Positions 53,498 to 62,542 are shown, numbered from the stretch's first letter. The stretch is DNA of 64,000 bases from Bifidobacterium reuteri DSM 23975 (GCF_000741695.1 NZ_JGZK01000003.1:345864-409863), one strand, 5' to 3'. The notes: generated by a model from the letters alone, not told the origin. Numbers and translations are program-made.

Positions 53498-53800
53498 TCA
53501 GACTTCGGCGAGCGGGCGGATGTCTCCAAGGGTGCTGGGGTCGAAGGTCAGGAGGTCGTAGTCGGTCTGGAGGTTCGCCCAGAAGTCGGGCGTGGTGCCG
53601 AGCGCCTTGCCGAGACGCCACGCCATGGGGGTGGAGATGCGGCGCTTGCCATTGACGATCTCGCCGATGGCGGTCTCGCTCACGCCGATGCTCTTGGCGA
53701 GCCGGTATCGGCTGATGCCGAGCGGCTGGAGGAACTCCTCGTCGAGGATTTCGCCGGGGGTGCTGTAGTAGTCATTTGTGGTAGTCGTCGAAGTAGACAT
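53498..53800 (-). CDS. higA: HigA-type antitoxin (XRE family)
   Basis: 100-residue DNA-binding antitoxin. The VapI/HigA-type helix-turn-helix reads PGEILDEEFLQPLGISRYRL, then IGVSETAIGEIVNGKRRIST and AWRLGKALGTTPDFWANLQ. A Ser/Thr/Asn-rich N-terminus of about 12 residues precedes it. The gene starts inside the toxin gene (29-base overlap), the toxin-first order typical of higBA. Expected to bind the palindrome at 54051-54079 and neutralise the toxin. Confidence 0.92.
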   Translation of the reverse strand: MSTSTTTTNDYYSTPGEILDEEFLQPLGISRYRLAKSIGVSETAIGEIVNGKRRISTPMAWRLGKALGTTPDFWANLQTDYDLLTFDPSTLGDIRPLAEV

Positions 53801-54047
53801 CGGTGGCCTCCTTGTTGTCGTCGTCCCATTGGAACACGAGACGCCATTGCTGGTTGACGCGAATACTCCAGTCGCCCTTCAGGGGTTCGAGCCGGTTGCC
53901 GGGCGGCACTTTGAGGTCGTGCAGCTCGCGGGATGCCTTGAGTATCTGGAGCTTGCGCATGAGGGCGCGCTCGAGTCCCGCCGGATATTTCTTGGGGTAG
54001 CGGCCACCGTAGAGGAAGTCGTTGAGCTCCCCGTCTCTCGTTCTCAC
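53772..54047 (-). CDS. higB: HigB-type toxin (RelE superfamily mRNA interferase)
   Basis: 91-residue RelE/HigB-fold protein. Visible: RYPKKYPAGLERALMRKLQI, LHDLKVPPGNRLEPLKGDW and the family block WSIRVNQQWRLVFQW with the conserved Arg and Trp, then ATDVYFDDYHK. Homologues cleave mRNA at the ribosome. GTG start at the complement of 54045-54047, six bases after the -10, so apparently leaderless. Translationally overlaps the antitoxin. Confidence 0.92.
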   Translation of the reverse strand: MRTRDGELNDFLYGGRYPKKYPAGLERALMRKLQILKASRELHDLKVPPGNRLEPLKGDWSIRVNQQWRLVFQWDDDNKEATDVYFDDYHK

Positions 54048-54050
54048 ACA

Positions 54051-54082
54051 ACGATACTAACACGGTGCGTTAGTATCGTCAA
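54051..54082 (-). promoter_or_regulatory. higBA promoter inside an autoregulatory palindrome
   Basis: On the minus strand TTGACG (complement of 54077-54082), 17-base spacer, TAGTAT (complement of 54054-54059). An 11-bp-arm palindrome ACGATACTAAC / GTTAGTATCGT (54051-54061 and 54069-54079) covers both boxes, so bound HigA would shut the promoter. The 370-base gap to the next gene otherwise shows only the att copy. Confidence 0.8.
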
Positions 54083-54422
54083 GTGGTGGCAGTGGATACC
54101 GTGACGCGACCTTAAGTATGCGTGACCCATTCCTATGACATTTTCAGGCTCAATGGGCAGTGGGACTTTTTCGTTGGATGCTTTGTGGCGGGTGCTTCCC
54201 ATTGCTGGTTTCTGCCGTCCGGCGGTCGGGGCGGCGATAATCGCCAGCTTGTTGCTGCGCGATTGTGAGACGCCGTTTGCCTGCCTGCGATTTGGCGGCC
54301 GGGGTTCGAGGTCCCTCATTGCCCACCTTTTGTGTCGATTCCGTCCGCCTTCATCACTGAGTCGTAACGCTCACGTACAGTTGTGAGCAGAGTGTTTTAT
54401 TCAGCAGGAGGTTGATCTGGCG

Positions 54423-56267
54423 ATGGCGAAGAAACTTCGTGAAGGGGATGGCAAAGCCGGAATCGCACGTGCGGGCAAGCGCAAGCTGGGATACGACACC
54501 ACGCAGGTGGATGCTTTCCTGGAACGCGCCCACACCTTGTATGACAGCGAAGGCATCAACCTTACGCAGCAGGACATTCAATCCGTCTCCTTTGAATTGG
54601 CCAAGGATGGATATGTCATCAGCCAAGTCGACGCGGCGCTGCACCGTCTTGAACAGGCCGTGGTCGATAAGCAGACCGCTTGGGAGATCGGCCAGCAGGG
54701 TCGTGTGGCTTGGAAGGCGCAGACGGAAAAGCTGTATCAGAAGGTCGCATCCCATGTTGAGCGCGCCCCACGGGAGCGATTCAAGCCAGGTGCTCCCAAG
54801 CAACCGTCCTATGACAAGAAACAGGTCGACCGCATTGCCGATCAGGTGGTGGACAAGGCAGCCGCAGCTCTTGGCGTCGATGGCGTAACCCAGAACGATG
54901 TCAAGGGGCTTGCCGACCTGAATGCCGACGCTGTGAACAATGTTATTTTCACACAGCGCAAGGGCAGAAATGGATACGATGAACGCCAGGTCGATTACTT
55001 CCTCAATGTCTGCGTCCAACTGCTGAGCAGGATCGAGTCCTACGCACGCATCAGCGATTATGTCGCCAACGGCGGCACTACGGCAAACCAGTCGGCGGCA
55101 AACCAGTCGGTAGACACTTCTCATAATGCCTCCGGTCAGGTGACCCCGCTTATTGCGAATGACGCACAGCGGTCCACGGTTGCCGCACCTCAGGCGGCTG
55201 CGGCCGTGACGGGGGAGTCGTTTGACGCGCTTCGTCAGGCCGAACAGAATCTGTTCCCTGCTCCCGCCACAGCACAGGCCGAGGCACAGTCAGGCGTATC
55301 TGGCTCAGCACCCTCAGTACCCTCCGCTTATACGCCGCAGACCATTAATCAGGTGTCGACCGCCTCGAACGCATCTGCTGTGCCGATTCAGGCACCTTCG
55401 TCAGCGCAGTCGGCTGTTCAATCCCCGACTGTGCAGTATCCTTCGGTTCAGCAAAATCGTCAGGCACTGCCGGTGCCGTCCCCGTCTCCTGACGCACCTG
55501 CGGCCGTCCCGGCATCTGTGCGCCATGACGCTTCTGAATCGGCGGATCAGGTTCCTCCGTCCTTCGATCCTCAGCCCAAGCCCGCTGCAACCGCTGCCGG
55601 GCCTGCTCAGCAGGCTGCCTCCCTGTCTACGAACAGGAACCTGACGGATGGCAACCCCTCGCTCGCCGCATTGGCGCACATGGCCGAGGTCTCCCAGGAG
55701 CTGCCCGCCGTGGATGCCTCTTCGTTCGCGCCGAAGATGCCCAGCCTCAATACTCCGAGCGCATTGAAACTGAACACTGAGCCCGCAGCGAATGTCGCGA
55801 ACGCCGTGAATACGTTCACGCCGGCCGGACAGCCGGCGCCACAGGCGCAATCGGCTGCGGCATCACACACGACATCACCTGTGGCTCCTGCCGTGCAGCC
55901 GGCGACTCCGGCACCGCCTGCTATGCCGGTGTCCTTCGCTCCCGCCGTCAAGCCTGAGCGCAATACCGGGTCCGTTGCGGTACCGGTCGTCGCACAGCCC
56001 GCCGCACAGCCCGCCGCACAGCCCGTTCCACAGAGCGCAGCGGCTCCTGCAGCACATGATGGACCCCAGTCTTCGGTGAAACCACAATCACAAACCGGCC
56101 AGCCTGCATCCGAGCAGCCGGCCGCGGAGAAAACAGACAACCAACACGAGACGAAATTCAGCACGTTATTCCCATTGATCCCGAACTTTGACGATGATCT
56201 GGGGAACTCCATCCCCGATCTGTCATTCCCCACTCTGAACGACGACGATACTAAGAAGGAACAGTGA
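54423..56267 (+). CDS. DivIVA-domain protein with long Pro/Ala/Gln-rich region
   Basis: 614 residues. The N-terminal 220 contain two DivIVA-like motifs, LGYDTTQVDAFLERA (22-36) and NGYDERQVDYFLNVC (about 182-196), which in DivIVA proteins mediate membrane or cell-division contacts. Residues about 230-570 are low-complexity Pro/Ala/Gln/Ser with repeats such as VAQPAAQPAAQPV, probably disordered. The C-terminus is short and conserved-looking: FSTLFPLIPNFDDDLGNSIP. The ATG follows CAGGAGGTTGATCTGGCG. Its stop overlaps the dxr GTG, so it is coupled to the isoprenoid genes. Role in septation or pole organisation is inference. Confidence 0.78.
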   Translation: MAKKLREGDGKAGIARAGKRKLGYDTTQVDAFLERAHTLYDSEGINLTQQDIQSVSFELAKDGYVISQVDAALHRLEQAVVDKQTAWEIGQQGRVAWKAQTEKLYQKVASHVERAPRERFKPGAPKQPSYDKKQVDRIADQVVDKAAAALGVDGVTQNDVKGLADLNADAVNNVIFTQRKGRNGYDERQVDYFLNVCVQLLSRIESYARISDYVANGGTTANQSAANQSVDTSHNASGQVTPLIANDAQRSTVAAPQAAAAVTGESFDALRQAEQNLFPAPATAQAEAQSGVSGSAPSVPSAYTPQTINQVSTASNASAVPIQAPSSAQSAVQSPTVQYPSVQQNRQALPVPSPSPDAPAAVPASVRHDASESADQVPPSFDPQPKPAATAAGPAQQAASLSTNRNLTDGNPSLAALAHMAEVSQELPAVDASSFAPKMPSLNTPSALKLNTEPAANVANAVNTFTPAGQPAPQAQSAAASHTTSPVAPAVQPATPAPPAMPVSFAPAVKPERNTGSVAVPVVAQPAAQPAAQPVPQSAAAPAAHDGPQSSVKPQSQTGQPASEQPAAEKTDNQHETKFSTLFPLIPNFDDDLGNSIPDLSFPTLNDDDTKKEQ

Positions 56268-57454
56268 GCGAGGTCTCCATTCGCAGCGTTGTGCTTTTGG
56301 GATCTACGGGATCCATAGGCACGCAAGGTCTAGATGTCATTGCACGTCACCCGGAACGTTTCACCGTTACCGGTCTGGCTGCCGGCGGAGCGCATGTGGA
56401 ACTGCTCGCCCGTCAGGCCGCGCAATTCCATGTTCCTGAAGTCGCGGTTTTCGACGCGTCCAAGGTCAAGGAACTTGAAGAGGCGCTGGTCCAAGCCGGT
56501 GCCAAGGGCACGCATGTGAGCGGTGGCCCGGATGCAGTCATCGCACTTGCCGCCTCAGGCGCCGATGTGGTGCTGAACGGCATCACCGGTTCCATCGGAT
56601 TGGAACCATCCATCGCGGCGCTTCATGCCGGTTCCCAATTGGCATTGGCCAATAAGGAATCGGTGGTTGCAGGCGGTCATCTGCTGTTCGGCGCCCAAGT
56701 GCGCGAGGCGCAGATCAACCCGGTGGATTCCGAACATTCCGCCATCTGGCAGTCACTGCGTTCCGGGACCCATGCCGAAGTGTCCAAGCTGGTGGTCACG
56801 GCCTCCGGCGGACCATTCCGCGGCTGGAAGCGCGCCGACATGGAGCACGTCACTCCCGAACAGGCGCTGCATCACCCCACATGGAATATGGGGCCGGTGG
56901 TGACGATCAACTCCTCGACGCTGATGAACAAGGGACTTGAGGTCATTGAGGCTTCCCGTCTGTTCGACATTGCGCCCGACCGCATCGAAGTGACTGTCCA
57001 TCCGCAATCCATCGTGCACTCGATGGTGGAATTCAGCGATGGCGCCACCATCGGTCAGGCCTCGCCGCCCGATATGCGTCTGCCCATCGCACTGGGCCTG
57101 TCCGCGCCTGACCGCATGGACAACGTGGCCGTGGCATGCGACTGGACGAAAGCCGCCACCTGGACGTTTGAGCCATTGGACAATGAGGCGTTCCCTGCGG
57201 TGCAGCTTGCCCGCCACTGCCTGTCCGCGTCGGAAAAGCATACGGCAGTTCTGAACGCCGCCAATGAACAGGCGGTGCACGCCTTCCTTGACCATCGCCT
57301 CCCGTACTTGGGCATTGTGGACACGGTCAAGGCAGTACTTGACGAGATGGATGTGGAACTCCGTGGTAACCCGCTGTTCAACGACGTGGAGGAAATGAAC
57401 CAACTCGAGTGCGAGGCGCGCCGCCGGGCGGACGACCTGATAAACAGGCAATAG
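56264..57454 (+). CDS. dxr: 1-deoxy-D-xylulose 5-phosphate reductoisomerase
   Basis: 396-residue NADPH enzyme of the MEP isoprenoid pathway. NADPH site LLGSTGSIGTQGLDVI, substrate/metal region LANKESVVAGG, PVDSEHSAIWQSL and TASGGPFRGW, then HPTWNMGPVVTINSSTLMNKG. GTG start in a GTGA overlap with the DivIVA-like gene. ispG follows 57 bases later, so two MEP steps are co-transcribed. Confidence 0.95.
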   Translation: MSEVSIRSVVLLGSTGSIGTQGLDVIARHPERFTVTGLAAGGAHVELLARQAAQFHVPEVAVFDASKVKELEEALVQAGAKGTHVSGGPDAVIALAASGADVVLNGITGSIGLEPSIAALHAGSQLALANKESVVAGGHLLFGAQVREAQINPVDSEHSAIWQSLRSGTHAEVSKLVVTASGGPFRGWKRADMEHVTPEQALHHPTWNMGPVVTINSSTLMNKGLEVIEASRLFDIAPDRIEVTVHPQSIVHSMVEFSDGATIGQASPPDMRLPIALGLSAPDRMDNVAVACDWTKAATWTFEPLDNEAFPAVQLARHCLSASEKHTAVLNAANEQAVHAFLDHRLPYLGIVDTVKAVLDEMDVELRGNPLFNDVEEMNQLECEARRRADDLINRQ

Positions 57455-57511
57455 CGTACGAGGGGCTGAAAGAGCTCATAGCCTATAGCTGCATGTCTGA
57501 GGAGATACCTG

Positions 57512-58723
57512 TTGAACACGGAAATCCCTGTTGCCAAACCATTCCGTAAGACCGGCGACCCGGTTGAGTTGACCAGTGAGTCGCCTTTGCATCCACGACG
57601 TAAATCCCGTCGCATCATGGTCGGTCCGGTACCGGTCGGTGGGGGTGCGCCCATTTCGGTGCAGTCGATGACCAATACGCTCACGGCGAATGTGGGTGCC
57701 ACCTTGCAGCAGATCGCCGAACTGACTGCGGCGGGATGCGACATCGTCCGGGTGGCGGTGCCGAGTCAGGACGATGCCGACGCATTGCCGGAAATCTGCC
57801 GGAAATCACCCATTCCGGTCATCGCCGACATCCATTTCCAGTCGAAATACGTGTTCCAGGCCATCGACGCCGGCTGCGCGGCGGTGCGTGTGAACCCCGG
57901 CAACATCCGAAAATTCGACGAAGTGGGCCCATCCATCTGCAAGGCGGCGACCGACGCCGGCATCTCGCTGCGCATCGGTGTGAACGCCGGATCGCTCGAC
58001 AAGGCCCTGTACGCCAAATACGGAGGTCCGACCCCCGAGGCGTTGGTTGCCTCCGCGCTCAAGGAAGCGCACATGTTCGAGGACGTCGGTTTCCATGATT
58101 TCAAGATTTCCGTCAAACACCATGATGTGATCACGATGGTGGAGACCTATCGTCTTCTGGCATCCAAAGGTGACTGGCCGCTGCACCTCGGCGTCACCGA
58201 GGCGGGCCCCGCCTGGCAAGGCACCATCAAATCGTGTCTGGCGTTCGGCGCCTTGCTGGCCGAAGGCATAGGCGATACGATCCGTGTCTCCCTCTCTGCG
58301 CCTCCGGTCGAGGAAGTCAAGGTCGGTTGCAAACTGCTGGAATACATGGGACTGCGCCCGCGCAAGTTCGACATCATTTCCTGCCCGAGCTGCGGACGTG
58401 CCCAGGTTGATGTGATTCAGCTGGCCTCCGCGGTCACCGAAGGGCTGAAGGACATCACCGCTCCGATTCGTGTGGCCGTCATGGGCTGCATCGTCAACGG
58501 TCCAGGCGAGGCTCGTGAAGCCGACCTCGGTGTGGCATCCGGCAACGGAAAAGGACAGATTTTCATCAAGGGCAAGGTCATCAAGACCGTGCCGGAAGAC
58601 CAGATCGTGGATACGTTGCTGACCATCGCCAACGACATCGCCGCACAGATGGAAGCCGAAGGCAAGGTGCCGGCCAATGCCACAGGTCCTGTGGTGGTGC
58701 CCATCCAGCATCCCGGCCACTGA
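57512..58723 (+). CDS. ispG: 4-hydroxy-3-methylbut-2-en-1-yl diphosphate synthase
   Basis: 403-residue iron-sulfur enzyme of the MEP pathway (GcpE). Barrel N-terminus [36 protein letters not shown] and [16 protein letters not shown]. The 4Fe-4S ligands are in [12 protein letters not shown] (two Cys) and [17 protein letters not shown] (Cys and Glu). TTG start at 57512 behind GAGGAGATACC. Follows dxr. Confidence 0.95.
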   Translation: MNTEIPVAKPFRKTGDPVELTSESPLHPRRKSRRIMVGPVPVGGGAPISVQSMTNTLTANVGATLQQIAELTAAGCDIVRVAVPSQDDADALPEICRKSPIPVIADIHFQSKYVFQAIDAGCAAVRVNPGNIRKFDEVGPSICKAATDAGISLRIGVNAGSLDKALYAKYGGPTPEALVASALKEAHMFEDVGFHDFKISVKHHDVITMVETYRLLASKGDWPLHLGVTEAGPAWQGTIKSCLAFGALLAEGIGDTIRVSLSAPPVEEVKVGCKLLEYMGLRPRKFDIISCPSCGRAQVDVIQLASAVTEGLKDITAPIRVAVMGCIVNGPGEAREADLGVASGNGKGQIFIKGKVIKTVPEDQIVDTLLTIANDIAAQMEAEGKVPANATGPVVVPIQHPGH

Positions 58724-58739
58724 GCCAAACCGTCACCAT

Positions 58740-58853
58740 TAGTCTGTCTCGTAATTGTCTGAGTGGTATTGGCCTTCTCTGACGAGGGGCTGGCAGCGAA
58801 GCTGACTGGGGGAGAGACAGTACCCAATTATTAGTGAGACAGGCCGCTGCGTT
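58740..58853. repeat. MITE-like element, copy 2
   Basis: Same design as the 2964 element: left end AGTCTGTCTCGTAATTG, core GACGAGGGGCTGGCAGCGAA GCTGACTGGGGGAGAGACAG, right end CAATTATTAGTGAGACAGGCC. Located just after ispG. Confidence 0.8.
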
Positions 58854-58894
58854 GCCCTGCCACTAGGCTGCAGGTTTCCTTAAGTCGCCTACGG

Positions 58895-58922
58895 TTCGGC
58901 TCTCCCTCAGCGGAGAGCCGAA
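58895..58922 (+). terminator. Hairpin before the hydrolase gene
   Basis: TTCGGCTCTCC / GGAGAGCCGAA with a 6-base loop, then ATAT. Probable terminator of dxr-ispG. Confidence 0.7.
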
Positions 58923-58937
58923 ATATCGTCATCTGAT

Positions 58938-58954
58938 TACAATGGCTTCACATG
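58938..58954 (+). promoter_or_regulatory. -10 element for apparently leaderless hydrolase gene
   Basis: TACAAT (58938-58943) ends 8 bases before the ATG at 58952; no ribosome site. Confidence 0.5.
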
Positions 58955-60739
58955 CCGCAATCGCAGGAGCATGACGAACACCGGGTGACCGTCCCATACC
59001 GGCCGTGGGGCTTGGGCCGACGCATGTCGGTGAGCCTGCCCATTTTTATCATGCTCATCGGCATCCTCGTATCGATCTCGAATATCACCACAGTGCCGTG
59101 GAACATCGAGCCCACCGGGCAATCCATGGCAGCGCTCACCGACGACACGGATGTGGTCTTCGACAATCCCCAGGGGCGGACGCTGCCGTCCAAGGGAAGT
59201 TATGAAGTCTCCGAACGACAGGTGGTGCTGAATATAGCGCGTGACGGTTCGCTCGTCCAGGAACAAGGCGAACGAAACAAGGCGAACGCCGACGGTGTGC
59301 AGGCGGTCACCGTACGCATTCGCGAGCCGAAGGACAGCGGAGGCATACATCCGGGCGTGGTGTTCATGCATGGCGCCGGTTATGGCACGGCAGACAATTC
59401 CTTCGGCGATGTCGCCTCGGACATGGCGTCGGCAGGGTTCGTGACTGCCGTGCTCGACAAGCCGGTATGGGATACGACGGACATCAATCGCGATTATCCC
59501 GCTTCCGCGCGTGCCTATGATCAGGTCGTCAAATATGTTCGCGCGATGGACAATGTGGACGACAATCAGGTCGGCATATACGCCACCTCGGAATCCACGT
59601 GGATATCTTCGTATTTGCTGGCCGATGATCCGGACATCGCATTCCAGATCCTGTTGAGTCCGATGGTGTTCTCACCGCGTCAATCACTGGGCTTCTTCAT
59701 TACCCAGGATTTCACTTTGGTTGGCGCCAATGACGGATACCAGTCCATCGTGCAACGACTGTTCAGCGCGGATGCCTCACTGTTCGGCCTGACCAATCTC
59801 GATCTGCCGACGCTCAACCCCACGGCATACTCCGTACCCACGTATGTGGCATACGGTTCGAAGGACGTCATGACAGCCCAAGTGGAGGGAGTGAGGGCCA
59901 TCCTCTACAACGCGCATCAGGCTGGCAACTGGAATGTCACCGTGCGCAGCTATCCAGTGGCCAACCATGTGCTTCGATTGGGGGATGAATCCGAGGAAGG
60001 CACGCCATTCGCCGATGCCTATGTCGATGATCTCATCGATTGGGCGGTTGGTACCACCAGCGGATTGAAACAGACCAGTGAGCCGGTGGCCGGTATCGAC
60101 CTCTACCAATCCATCGGACTGCCCACAGGACTGAAAGCGCGGACGGCGGGAACCATATACGGCGTCATATTGCATGCCACCATGCTGATGCTGTTGCTTG
60201 CCTCGGCGATTCTTGCATGCGTAGCCATGATTCGGCAGCTGACGGTTGATGCGCGATGGCGCAGACAACGGCGTGATGCCAAACGTCAGGGGATTGCGGT
60301 TCCTCCCAAACCCCGTGTGCTGGGGTTCGCGCACGGTTTCGGCAGCGCGTTACTGAGTCTGACGCTGACGACACTCGCCGCGCTGTTGATCTTCTTCGCC
60401 GGTCTGGGACAGGTCATCATGGGAGTGGTCAAGCTGGCTTGGGGCGGCGCTCCCACGGAAACGCCAGGAGTCATGTATTGGAGCTGGCCTGTGATCCAAG
60501 TGGTCTCCATCGTGGTGCTGTGGGCATGGTCCCGCGTGTTCATGCGACTCATTGAAGTGGCATGGCACCGTGGGCTGATTCAATGGCCGCCGCGCAAGGA
60601 GGCGATGAAAGGTATCATCACCGGCACCGAACCGGTACTCGCCTCCACGCGATTCGGGCGCGTGCTGTTCTGGCTGGTCACGTTCACCATGCTGCACGTG
60701 CTGTTGTTCTTCGCCTTCTGGGGGCTGTTCATCTACTGA
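58952..60739 (+). CDS. Membrane-anchored alpha/beta hydrolase with C-terminal membrane domain
   Basis: 595 residues. One N-terminal membrane segment (SLPIFIMLIGILVSISNI), an external alpha/beta-hydrolase domain (about 90-380; HPGVVFMHGAGYGTADNSFG oxyanion region, nucleophile elbow IYATSESTW, VPTYVAYGSKDVMTAQ acid loop, NHVLRLGD His). About four further membrane segments follow from residue 400 (YGVILHATMLMLLLASAILA, LLSLTLTTLAALLIFF, PVIQVVSIVVLWAWS, LVTFTMLHVLLFFAFWG). The elbow reads TSES rather than GxSxG, compatible with a dienelactone/prolyl-type hydrolase but unusual. Substrate unknown; surface lipids or peptides possible. Confidence 0.75.
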   Translation: MPQSQEHDEHRVTVPYRPWGLGRRMSVSLPIFIMLIGILVSISNITTVPWNIEPTGQSMAALTDDTDVVFDNPQGRTLPSKGSYEVSERQVVLNIARDGSLVQEQGERNKANADGVQAVTVRIREPKDSGGIHPGVVFMHGAGYGTADNSFGDVASDMASAGFVTAVLDKPVWDTTDINRDYPASARAYDQVVKYVRAMDNVDDNQVGIYATSESTWISSYLLADDPDIAFQILLSPMVFSPRQSLGFFITQDFTLVGANDGYQSIVQRLFSADASLFGLTNLDLPTLNPTAYSVPTYVAYGSKDVMTAQVEGVRAILYNAHQAGNWNVTVRSYPVANHVLRLGDESEEGTPFADAYVDDLIDWAVGTTSGLKQTSEPVAGIDLYQSIGLPTGLKARTAGTIYGVILHATMLMLLLASAILACVAMIRQLTVDARWRRQRRDAKRQGIAVPPKPRVLGFAHGFGSALLSLTLTTLAALLIFFAGLGQVIMGVVKLAWGGAPTETPGVMYWSWPVIQVVSIVVLWAWSRVFMRLIEVAWHRGLIQWPPRKEAMKGIITGTEPVLASTRFGRVLFWLVTFTMLHVLLFFAFWGLFIY

Positions 60740-60876
60740 TGCCGGCCCGGTACCCTGCTCGGCTTCGTCATGGGGGTTTCGTCATGGGGGGCTTCGCGTT
60801 GGCGCATATGCAAGCGTCGATTCGCCATTCGCTATGATGAGGGAGGCTGGCAGGTTGAGGATGGAGGCTGACGGGC

Positions 60877-61596
60877 ATGGCGTTGTACCGGGATGAAGGC
60901 GTGATTCTGCGTACCGCCAAACTCGGTGAGGCAGATCGCATCATCACGATACTGACGCGGGGGCACGGCAAGATTCGTGCTGTTGCAAAAGGGGTGCGCC
61001 GCACCAAATCGCGATTCGGCGCGCGACTTGAACCGTTTATGCGAGCCGATCTGCTCATTGCTGAGGGACGGTCCCTTGACGTGGTATCGCAAGCTGACTC
61101 CGTGGCGGCCTATGGCACGGCCATCGTCACTGATTACGAATCGTATGAGGCGGCGAATGTCATTGTGGAAACCGTCGACAAACTCATCGGCACCGAGCAT
61201 GAACGTAGGGCTGAACAGTATCAGCTGCTGATTGGCGCATTGAACGCGCTGGCCAAACATGCGCACGCGCCTCGCGCCATCAGCGGTTCCTATGTGATGC
61301 GTGCGTTGGCTCTGGCTGGGTGGGAGCCCCGGCTCAACACATGTGTGGTGTGCGGCAAGTCGGATTGTGCGTATCTGTCCATAGCCTCCGGCGGTGTGAT
61401 GTGCGAGGTCGACCACACTACGGACGCCCGACGCATCCCGCCACGTGCGCTACGGGAGTTCCGGGCGCTCATCCAGGGCGATTGGACGGTGCTGGATGCG
61501 GGCCCGTTGGAGCGTGTCACGCATGAGTTGGTTGAAGATTGGGCGGAGTATTACCTTGAGCGCCCGATTCGTTCGCTGCGCTTGATAGATTCATGA
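60877..61596 (+). CDS. recO: DNA repair protein RecO
   Basis: 239-residue recombination mediator that helps RecA load on gapped DNA with RecR. N-terminal OB fold YRDEGVILRTAKLGEADRII, then AKGVRRTKSRFGARLEPF. Zinc-type cysteines in CVVCGKSDCAYL and the later CEVDH. ATG follows GGAGGCTGACGGGC; a TATGAT -10 at 60833-60838 could serve it. Overlaps uppS (ATGA). Confidence 0.93.
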   Translation: MALYRDEGVILRTAKLGEADRIITILTRGHGKIRAVAKGVRRTKSRFGARLEPFMRADLLIAEGRSLDVVSQADSVAAYGTAIVTDYESYEAANVIVETVDKLIGTEHERRAEQYQLLIGALNALAKHAHAPRAISGSYVMRALALAGWEPRLNTCVVCGKSDCAYLSIASGGVMCEVDHTTDARRIPPRALREFRALIQGDWTVLDAGPLERVTHELVEDWAEYYLERPIRSLRLIDS

Positions 61597-62387
61597 GTAT
61601 GGCTTTTGAGAACGTTGATTACACGTCATTGGACATTCCCGCCGCGCCATTCAGCGACCCGTCCCGCATCCCCGATTTCCCTAAGGACAAGGTGCCCCGT
61701 CATGTGGGGGTGATCATGGACGGCAATGGCCGCTGGGCCAAGCAGCGCGGCATGATCCGCACCAACGGCCATCAGGCTGCGGAGCCGGTGGTGTTCGACA
61801 CCATTGCCGGTGCGATCGAGGCGGGTGTGAGGTATCTGAGCCTGTACACGTTCTCGACCGAGAACTGGAAGCGCAGTCCGCAGGAGGTGCGTTTCCTCAT
61901 GGGATTCTCGCGTGAGATAATCCACCGCCGCGTGGCGCAGATGGACGATTGGGGCGTGCGCGTGCGCTGGTCCGGACGCCGCCCGAAGCTGTGGAAGTCG
62001 GTCATCGACGAGCTTGAGGTCGCGATGGAGCGCACGAAGAACAACAAGGTCATCGATGTGGTGTTCTGCATCAACTATGGCGGCCGTGCCGAAATCGCCG
62101 ACGCCTGTGCGGCGATCGCACGCGAGGTGCGCGATGGCAAGATTTCCGGCGACCGTGTGACTGAGAAGATGATTGCCGACCATCTGTACAATCCGGACAT
62201 TCCCGATTGCGACTTGGTGATCCGTACTTCCGGCGAACAGCGCACCTCCAACTTCCTGCCGTGGGAGGCCGCCTACGCCGAGCTCGACTTCGTGCCCGAA
62301 CTCTTCCCGGACTGCGGCCGTGACGTGCTATGGCGCTCCATCGACCATTACATCCACCGCGATCGCCGATTCGGCGGTGTGAAATAG
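61593..62387 (+). CDS. uppS: Undecaprenyl diphosphate synthase (cis-prenyltransferase)
   Basis: 264-residue enzyme making the C55 lipid carrier for wall synthesis from the MEP pathway products of the dxr and ispG genes nearby. Motifs GVIMDGNGRWAKQRG (catalytic Asp), LYTFSTENWKRS, CINYGGRAEI and DLVIRTSGEQRTSNFLPWEA. Starts in an ATGA overlap with recO, a pairing common in actinobacteria. Confidence 0.95.
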   Translation: MSMAFENVDYTSLDIPAAPFSDPSRIPDFPKDKVPRHVGVIMDGNGRWAKQRGMIRTNGHQAAEPVVFDTIAGAIEAGVRYLSLYTFSTENWKRSPQEVRFLMGFSREIIHRRVAQMDDWGVRVRWSGRRPKLWKSVIDELEVAMERTKNNKVIDVVFCINYGGRAEIADACAAIAREVRDGKISGDRVTEKMIADHLYNPDIPDCDLVIRTSGEQRTSNFLPWEAAYAELDFVPELFPDCGRDVLWRSIDHYIHRDRRFGGVK

Positions 62388-62392
62388 TCCTT

Positions 62393-62541
62393 GTTAGGCC
62401 CCCTCTGACGGGCTGAGCCGTAAAGCAAACGCCCGGTGGACTGTTTGTAGGCGAAGGCGAGACGAGAGTCGAGCCAGAAGAATGCGAGCGGCAGCTTGTC
62501 CGTAATTGCGGTCGAGCTGCCCGTGTAGCGGACTGAGGGGA
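62393..62541. repeat. MITE-like element, variant long copy
   Basis: Starts GGCCCCCTCTGACGGGC, ends GCGGACTGAGGGGAGTTACC. The inner segment (CTGTTTGTAGGCGAAGGC, CGAGCCAGAAGAATGCG, GTCCGTAATTGC) matches the inner segment of the 51690 element, with diverged bases. Fills the whole gap between uppS and the convergent nucleoside hydrolase gene. Confidence 0.7.
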
Positions 62542-62542
62542 G

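Larger units (their letters stand above)
53151..54329. mobile_element. Remnant tRNA-Val integrated island (1.15 kb) carrying a toxin-antitoxin pair
   Basis: The T-arm and acceptor 3' strand of tRNA-Val (53151-53178) reappear at 54301-54329 with one extra G, giving a 28-base direct repeat expected of attL and attR. Between them lie a HigBA-type pair and non-coding DNA. No integrase is present, so the element is a remnant or was mobilised in trans. The right-hand copy cannot form a tRNA. Confidence 0.7.

Noticed and set aside
54301..54329. Second tRNA-Val gene
   Set aside because: Only the T-arm and 3' acceptor strand are present, with an extra G; no D-arm or anticodon arm precedes it.
54135..54386. 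83-codon frame across the right att copy
   Set aside because: It extends through the tRNA-derived repeat and has no family character; possibly a relic but not supportable as a gene.
55607..56326. 239-codon minus-strand frame over the DivIVA-like gene
   Set aside because: Low-complexity antisense of the Pro/Ala/Gln-rich region.
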